A stretch of DNA of 64,000 nucleotides from Haemonchus contortus (taxonomy: Eukaryota > Nematoda > Chromadorea > Rhabditida > Trichostrongylidae), in contig LS997567.1 of the NCBI GenBank assembly GCA_000469685.2, positions 2,674,663 to 2,738,662 on the forward strand, written 5' to 3'. Both the position numbers and the translations under genes were made by a program. A model generated the notes under the pieces. The model was not told the origin of the DNA. It saw nothing but the letters and a program-made list of their open reading frames with translations, and did not search any database. Numbering within the stretch: position 1 is the stretch's first letter; every line of letters begins with the position of its first letter. Shown piece after piece: positions 56,521-64,000 of the stretch.

Positions 56521-59500
56521 AAAAAAATTTGACAAAGGAAAATAAAACGGAGTGAAAGGGGTTTGCAACGCGTAGAACGAGGCGGTCGCACTTTGCTGCA
56601 GAAAGGATCGACAAATGAGGTCGGCGAGCTGACCGGAAATCGCAAATTGGCACACAACAGGGTTCAGGAGTCGATGAAATCCTCATAAACAAATAAATAA
56701 AGCAATTTCGAGGAAATTTGAAGCCAGAAGTTCAGGAAAGAAGTTGGATACTGTCGCCTTAGTTCCTTTGGTCCCACAAGGGCAGGGAGGTTCTGGGTGT
56801 TGGCAGGGGTGCCGTAGCCTGTCGGGACGAGAGAGCGCCTTGGCGCAAATGTGCCTCTCGATTACTTTTCCGCATACGTACGTGTTTAGACAGAAAACCG
56901 GTAACAGCTAACTCGTCTCTCGGGTTTTCCAATAATTAGTTGTGGGCCAACACCTTAAAGATGACAAGTTTCAAAGCTATGATAAACAAAAGCGATTTTG
57001 AGTAGGGATAAGAAAAGGGCAGAATGTAATCAAACAGGAATACCAGTAATGATGATCGTGGAAGTAAGAAGGATCATCATATGTTCAGGGCCATTTACGG
57101 AACGTCATCGGAATTGATTGATAAGACGATTGTACGGTTGTGGCGGCGATGGTGTCGACGGTGACGGCGGGCTGAGGAACGAGGGATAGAACGACGGCGA
57201 CGGCGCGATTTCCGTGGAGGGTTAATTGCCTAGTTGTCAGTGTACCGGGATAAATCCCAGTTGACTACTGCTGGTGACCACCAACAGTCATTAGTTGAGG
57301 CTCCCGAGCGGTCATCGTTTTACTGCTGGAAACTGGATTAATGCGGAATTAACACTGATGGTAGCAGCAACAGCAGCAGCAGTCAACAAACAACTACACC
57401 CCGATATCATTCATCCACCTCCTTTTGTCTACTACGACTATCCCCCATCGGTATTACGTATACTCCCTGTATACTATTCAAGGATAGTTAAGAGTAACGA
57501 CTTATCCCCTCCATCACGCCCATCACAGACTTGTTTCTATTGGCACTGAGTGAAAGTGAGAGTGAAAGTCATCGAAAGTGTTGAGCTCGATGGCCGACCA
57601 GTGTTGCCTGAACTACTACTGCCAACCCGAAGTGGACCTGAGAACCCATGTGCTCAGCCGTGTCCTCGGAAATAAGTGAATGAGCACCATCCAGGGGAAG
57701 GTAGAGAATGAAATCAATCATAACTAGCCTGAACAAGTTTGAAGGCAGTTGAATTAGTTGGATTTTTTATGTAGGTTACAACAAGGAATTACCAAAGTAG
57801 TAAAGTACTTTCCGCTTTGTACGTACGCTTGGATGAAAATCGAACAACTACATTATCATCCATTTGTATTCAACAGTTAAGGGAGTCGGATTGGCTCACC
57901 GCACCTCACATTAAATTTATAATAATGGTCTCTTCTATATCATTCACATCATCATTTAATTTTTATTACTCTATTTTATTACTCTATTCATTTTATATTT
58001 CTTATACTAGTTTATCAACCTTAATAATGTTTGTTAACTGTGTCACTGATATTTACGTTATCGTTATACGTTATCCAACGCTATCAATATATACCACGAC
58101 TTATACAATGTTCCAACCATCAAGGGCCGAAAAGAAAACTTCTGGAAATCTGATATTTAGGCTCTGGATTTTAGTGGTCCCGGCCATCACCAACTTATTG
58201 GAATACGTTAGATTCATTCCAACTCTCTGGAGTCAGGAGAACAGTATAGGTATGTAGATGAAGTAAGGCATGATCCAGTAAAATAGTAATTGTACCAAAG
58301 CAGTTCAGTAGATGGCTGATAATAAGGAAAGTGATGGGGAGGACAAATAACTCCCTCAACTACAAAACAAAGACGCGAGGCTCAAAGCCCCACCAGGTCC
58401 AGGTTACCTTTTCAAGGTTCACCATGAGAGAATACCCTGAGATCCTCTGAGGAGCCAAGATTCATGCGGCCTCACAATACTAGGGAAGATGTGGGGAATG
58501 AAAAGTTGGTTACCATTTTGAATCTATTATAAATATAGACTTGTTTTCAATTCTCCATTGTAGGGTCAAACGAGCTTGAGAGATGAAATCAGCGCGATTG
58601 ACGTAATTTTACATCTTGAAAACAATTCTATTACTCTCATGACGAGATTTAGAAACGAAAGAAAAAAAGGACGGCATCACTGAAAACACCCTTCAACAAC
58701 ACTAAATGTTTCTACTCCCATTTCTACAGTCTTATACGTTCCCAGATCCCAAGTTAAGATATTATCTACGGGTTACCGGTATCATCTATGCAGTCAACAA
58801 ACAAGCCCAACTTCATTATGTGATGTTTTCATGGCAACTTCTGACAGCGTTTACAATAAGATCTTGAATAATAACAGTAATACGAAATTACTGGTAATAG
58901 AAGAATAGAAGCGGAAGTAGTTACACTGTATCGGACCAGAAATCGAATTAAAGGAAATGGCTCAAAGTTCTGGAGCTACTAGTTTGGTCAAAATAGTTTT
59001 CGCGCGTTACGGTAAGGCCTTTGCTCAATTTTTTTCAGGTACCTCAGGTCTGCTTTGTACAGTTCTTGACTGGTACGGGAATAAGCCACACCGAATGGAA
59101 TATGCCCATTATGTTGAGGATTTCGAATAACAAGCTAGTACCTCAGAAAAAGTAAGTAATAACAACGTAGAATTCTGAAAACACTCAAAAAAGCTCATTT
59201 GACTATTATTAATAGTTTGAAGGACTTGTAACCTATTCTATCGAAACTTTACTCCAAGCCAAAACTCATGGAATGATTACTTGTAAAAAAAACAAATTTT
59301 GAGTGACAAGTGAACACTGCAGGTCGTAAACAATGAATTAGGTCCAAATCAAAGACACTGGTAACAATCAGACTGGTCCCAGCGGTAAGGTAAAAAATGG
59401 GCTCCCGGGGAGCAAGGTATGGTGTAGTCATGGGAAGAATCGCCTAGAAAAGAAGTCTTAGGGCCTGAATGCGGTCAAGACACCTCCTTCGTTGAGAAAA

Positions 59501-60557
59501 CGAAAATATGGGCCTCACTGACAATTCCAAACAATTTGTTCGCTGCAAATCCTTCCTTCTCTTCCCCGGATCACCTTTCCGAAGCCTGATTTTGTCTCAG
59601 ATTACCACAAAAAAGCCAAACTGGTAGTGAATGGTGGCTTTGAGCAACTCCGTTGGAACATTTAAAAAGGAAATTCGACCGCAGTGGGAAGCTGCTAAGA
59701 AAGAGAGTCCGACTTCACATTCTCCATCATATCCACAGGATGACTACTGCCGGATGCATCATCAACTTTGAAGAACTACTTTTTGGGTCGAACTGCGACC
59801 GACCATGACAAATGGGTTCTACTCAGAAAAAGGAACAACGGCTGTGCGAGGCCAATGGCCTGCTCCACAGTTCGGATACTCTTGCTGTAGACCTGGTGGG
59901 ATAAAGGACGAGTGGTCCACTGGGAATACTCAGCTCCGTGAGTCAAGCTCCGCCCAGGGAATCTTCCCGACTAGCATAGGCTATGAGGCTATGCTTCTTC
60001 ATATTTAGTACCACCTGTCCTGATCACATCGTAGCATTCGTTCGAAAAGGATAAGAACCTTACAACAGCCATTTTTTCTCCACCCATTCACCTCCCCCCC
60101 CCCCCCCCTTTTGAAGAGACAAAGCAATCCCTCAAATGGGGATCCCAACCAAGAAATCGGTAAAGAGAATAGAAGACGCCGACTAATGAAGGAATGTGCA
60201 CACCTGAATGAATTTAGCTCGAGCAGTTCCATATTGAACTTTCCCTTTGAACTCAAAAACGACATTACTTTTTTGAAAACCTGTTAGTACAGTTGATCAG
60301 AGTCTTATTAAAGTCGTTCTACTTGACTTTATCATATTACAAGAAAGCGCGTGCCTTTGTCGACTATCAGGGGAGGAGTTCTTCGATTCCACGGAATATA
60401 CCTGGCGAAAACCAGCTACTCGTGCATACGTGCGATTACAACCCCGTTTCATTGCCCGACCCAATTACTTTCATTGATCAGTACGAAAATGTTTGAACTC
60501 CGATGACTTCTACTGTTTGGAGTAGGATCCAACGTGGTAGATGACCCTATCTTACGC
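56521..60557. other. Upstream flank of CRAL-TRIO/GOLD gene, no gene recognised
   Basis: Contains a GGCGAC-rich stretch near 57.12-57.22 kb, a CAGCAGCAG run near 57.37 kb, and a 146-codon AT-rich, hydrophobic plus-strand open frame at 57817-58257 with no recognised domain and no visible exon partners. A 15-C tract lies at 60104-60118. Promoter elements for the minus-strand gene would lie in the right-hand part of this region but none can be named. Confidence 0.45.
60104..60118 (+). repeat. Poly-C tract (15 C)
   Basis: The longest of six homopolymeric C/G tracts in the window (others at 10423, 12705, 21945, 25016 and 29493). Confidence 0.9.
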
Positions 60558-60558
60558 C

Positions 60559-60816
60559 TCAGCCCTCAAACCTATAGCTGGGTGTAGGTGGACCGAGCAA
60601 TCGGATGTCCACTGGCTCTCCATCAGGTCCCTGGGAAGATATCTCTAGCAACAGAAACTCTCCGTCTTGGGGCTTCTTCAAAGCGGCTTTGGAAGGAAGT
60701 AGGGAAAATTTTAGGCTCGGGGTGCCGACAAACAGCTTCAGCCGATTACAGGTCAGCTTCATCGCTTCTGATTTGCTTCCCTTCAGAATGTTCCTCTTGT
60801 AGTTCAAAAAGGTAAC
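60559..60816 (-). CDS. Candidate terminal coding exon, unrecognised
   Basis: On the minus strand an acceptor-like TGATTCCTAG ends at 60817, followed by an 85-codon open frame beginning VTFLNYKRNILKG and ending PPTPSYRFEG before TGA. Codon use is GC-richer and more gene-like than the surroundings: third positions are often C or G, and CTG, AAG, GAG and CAG are common. No domain is recognised and no convincing upstream partner exon was found on the minus strand out to 64 kb. It could be the last exon of a host gene extending past the window, or a piece of a mobile element or pseudogene. Confidence 0.35.
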   Translation of the reverse strand, partial: VTFLNYKRNILKGSKSEAMKLTCNRLKLFVGTPSLKFSLLPSKAALKKPQDGEFLLLEISSQGPDGEPVDIRLLGPPTPSYRFEG

Positions 60817-63800
60817 CTAGGAATCACAAATACATTTTCGACTTGCACGCGCCGAAGAAGGCGAATCCGCCGAAACTTGAGCTGATTGTGAATAAAGCGT
60901 GTAATAATCTCGGAGGCTGAGACAGCTGAAGTCGAAGTAGGTGTCACTCGAGAGGGATCTAGAGGACTACATTATGTGTAGGAGGCACGGATAAATGAAG
61001 AAGATCTTAGGCTCATTTAAGTAATTCTAATGACCAGAGAGACAATAGGAATGATAGCTAGAGAAAGTCACTGATTTCCGAACGGTCATAATTGATTACC
61101 AGTTAGAGATTCAGTAGTGCAGTCTCAGTAGTGTGTTCGAGAGAGAGCATTGAACAGTCCAGGGTGTTTTTAAGAAGTGTAAGAATACGTTTGCGTCACA
61201 ATCGAATATTAATCCCAATCACCCGTCGAGAACTTATGAAAAGTGTCCTTGACGACACCAAGTGGAACTGTCACTGCGAACTGTTGATGCAGTGAACTTC
61301 TTAAACGTCGTTGTACAAAGTGTAACTCATTCTTTGACTAGTAATCCTTCACAAGTCGTATTAATACGGAAAAAAATTAGCAATGGAGCTCCAAACAACT
61401 AAACGATGAGCATAATAGAGAGCTATAATAATGGGGCATTCATAAAAACGTGACACCGCCTCCAACAATTTTACGTAGATTGCGAGGTCATTGGTAGATT
61501 TACCTCATTAGCCAATCAGGAACAGCTCCGGCACCCGTGGTGAACTTCCAACACGGGACAACTAGCAGAAAAACCTAGCGAATAAAACCCTTCAGCAGAA
61601 TGAGCCCTTCCTCCAAGTACATACGAAATTGTAAAGAGGCTAGTCGCTCGCCATAATCACCTTTTCGGTTTTGTTTGACATATTATTCGGAAATGGTAAA
61701 CCTTAGTGTCAGCCCTAATTGGTCAATTGTCAGACTACGGCAGCGTGACCCTACTATTGGCCGGTTCCACTTGAAGTTCGACAACCTGCCAATGGGGACA
61801 GTGGAAGAATGACCAGCTTAAGCTTAGCCATATTTACAGCTCACTCAGCGTACATGCTATTTTGAGCGAAATCTGGGTATGATGTCACAATCGCCCGGCC
61901 CAAACGTTTAACGGGAGAACAAAGAAGCTCAAGTGATGAAAGGATTCGTGACTGAGACTGAAGTTGAACTAAGATTCGTGAATTAGAAACTTACAGACCG
62001 ACTTTGTTTGCGTGATGCAGAGAGACACTGGCACGGCCACTACAGAAGATAGTGCCATTGAAAAACATCTTAAGAGTAATTCTTTCGAATAATAAATCCG
62101 GTTTTCTCATAAAACAAGAATTTTGAGTTTTATCTAGAGGAAAATCAGAATTTCCGTTGTTTTCAAGTGTTCACGGAGCTCAAAGGTCACATTTGGGAAA
62201 CAAGTCAAACTTTCACAAGCGGAAGTTTGCTTCTTGGAAATATTCCTCAACAACATCCACACCCTCGGAGTAAATCCCCAATATACACATTACAAAGGTA
62301 CCTGTTTCCATTCTATTCCTCCGATTCCTTTCCCTTGGAAGCATACTAGTCGGGTTCCGATTGGTTTGGTCATTAAGTAGCGTCGTAAAACTGCACTGAC
62401 GGGTTTTCTTCAATAAGGTCAGGTTGGTGCTGAAAGGAATAAAGCAAGCTGTTTAGGAGGGCATAATGGAATTCTTTTTCCTCTGTAAGGACCATGTCTG
62501 CAAATGTCTAAGGTAGTAAATCCTCCTGTGCCCCAGATCGACTTGAGTGTGGCATGGGACCACACCATCCAAAGAGGGCTTATGAGAAAGAGAAGCATCT
62601 GACGCCACTGGCCATCATGTAGTCCATTTAAGTTACTGTTTAGCGCTGATCTTGGGCCAGTGGCATCAATGGTCCACACTTTTCCGAAATGATGTTGGTG
62701 AAACCTACATCATCGACGGTGAGCGCATTACAACGAGCCGTTTTTTCACTGGAAATGAACAGGTATTGAGGTAGAAGACACATGGTTTTAGTAGGAGCGA
62801 GGCTAGGGACCACACAGTAGAAGGTTTCATGTTAAGGGTTCCAGGGTAGGGTCATACTTTGTAAAGATGGCGTATACAGACGACCACGACCGTGCAGGGT
62901 TTCCTTGAATAGAAGGCTGATGTAAAAGCCATAATCGACCGACGTCTTCAATGGAATCTAACCTATAACATCGCTCGAATTCAGAGAAATCTATGCGGTA
63001 GAACCATTGAAAATTGAACCCTTCGGGTCTCTGCCTCAGTAAGAGCAACGATTAACATTAACATAAACATCAACATCAACCTCTGCGCCTTTTAAACGAA
63101 AAACAGTAACTTCCATACCTTGCACAGAGGTTGTTCGATTCTATTTTAACATCGACACACCCTCACTAAAAACCTTTTAGCATGCCATGTTTGCCCTTGC
63201 TAAATGACGCCATGAAAAGGTCTATTTTTGTCAAACAATGTATAAAAAACCTTAGATAAACTGGATAAAAGAGTTGATTCGCCCTCCCATTGATTGAGGA
63301 AAGTGCAGGAAAGACTCTTCACAATTGAAAACTAAACTGATGATGCTAAAGTGGTGACGACAAATCCGGTAGGAACAGAAATAGCTACTGCATAGCGTTC
63401 AGATCTGACTTTCCGCGACCATTTCGGCACAGCTTCGAAGTTCCCCTCCCCTTAAAGTATGAAACCAATGAGCACCACACAATCCTCTTAGAAACCCCGC
63501 CCACAAGTTCATTCCAGTTGCAATAATTGTTGAACTGATTATGCCTGATTTGGCTGGGTGTGGCCAGCTCTGAGATCATCAGATGCTTGCTGTTGAATCA
63601 CGTAGGAGAGAGGAAAGGGAGATGAACGGGAAACGTCTTTTCATTACTTCAATAGTGTTATTAGTTGAGTAGTATTTACTCTAGTATTTGATGGTCTTAC
63701 TGTCCGAGGACAAAAATGAACAGCTTAGCAATTAGAAGACATAGAGATGGACGATTTTCTGTTTCCATTCTAGAGATCTACGATAGTAAGAGTGATCAAC

Positions 63801-64000
63801 AAAAACAGTAACTATACTGAAAAAACAAGCTTTGGGTGTTCTCTAAGTTGTAGATCATCTGATAGATAATACTAGTGAGTTCTTGTTTGTAGTTAGTAAT
63901 TTTTGTCATCAACAAAAAATCAGTGTCACACTTGTCAAAAATATGTAGGGTCCTGAAACGAACGACATCGGTATAGTAAGAACTCTAATCTAACAGTAAT
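60817..64000. other. No supported gene
   Basis: Minus-strand open frames at 62213-62413, 62419-62679 and 62827-63048 are adjacent and might be decayed exons of one gene or element (for example, an acceptor-like CTTTCAG ends at 62431). However, no frame or family links them and I assign no function. The remainder shows nothing I can support. Confidence 0.4.

Noticed and set aside
57817..58257. 146-codon hydrophobic open frame upstream of the CRAL-TRIO/GOLD gene
   Set aside because: Composition follows the local AT-rich DNA. No recognised family, no splice partners and no plausible start context.

Overview
The window looks like nuclear DNA of a clade V parasitic nematode, most likely a strongylid or hookworm-type worm. 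Small exons are separated by AT-rich introns with acceptors of the form TTTTCAG and donors GTAAGT/GTRAGT. Splice-acceptor sequences, the expected sites of spliced-leader trans-splicing, sit a few bases upstream of start codons. One gene is a nematode-type neuropeptide precursor, and the repeats (RTE-type retrotransposon pieces, a BEL/Pao element, a tRNA-derived repeat) are of the kinds common in such genomes. Species assignment is inference. No bacterial features, CRISPR arrays or rRNA were seen.

Layout. 1-10.9 kb: no recognisable gene, one decayed tRNA-derived repeat. 10.9-15.15 kb (+): a nine-exon neuropeptide gene resembling C. elegans nlp-7, in which each small symmetric exon supplies the C-terminal half of one SFamide peptide and the N-terminal half of the next. 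15.57-20.18 kb (+): a young, internally deleted BEL/Pao LTR retrotransposon with near-identical LTRs. Its leader holds nine tandem RNA hairpins capped mostly by UUCG/UCCG-type loops. It lies inside an older dispersed repeat. 20-38 kb: almost entirely interspersed repeats. These comprise a composite family carrying a tRNA-like module with A and B boxes, fragments of an RTE-clade non-LTR retrotransposon, long diverged duplications, a 125-127 bp tandem array, perfect inverted repeats and poly-G/C tracts. 38.6 kb: a roughly 195 bp palindromic MITE-like element.

40.1-47.75 kb (-): a complete 18-exon gene for a TM9SF2-type nonaspanin (653 aa by my splice model). 50.66-56.5 kb (-): a complete nine-exon gene for a CRAL-TRIO plus GOLD domain lipid-transfer protein (392 aa) related to C. 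elegans ctg genes. The two lie on the same strand about 2.9 kb apart, and each has its own acceptor just before the ATG, so I do not propose an operon. Both proteins would act in the secretory/endosomal membrane system, but this adjacency alone proves no functional link. 56.5-64 kb: no confident gene, one candidate coding exon.

All splice models were built by eye from reading-frame continuity, GT/AG sites and family motifs recalled from general knowledge. No alignment, database or RNA evidence was available.
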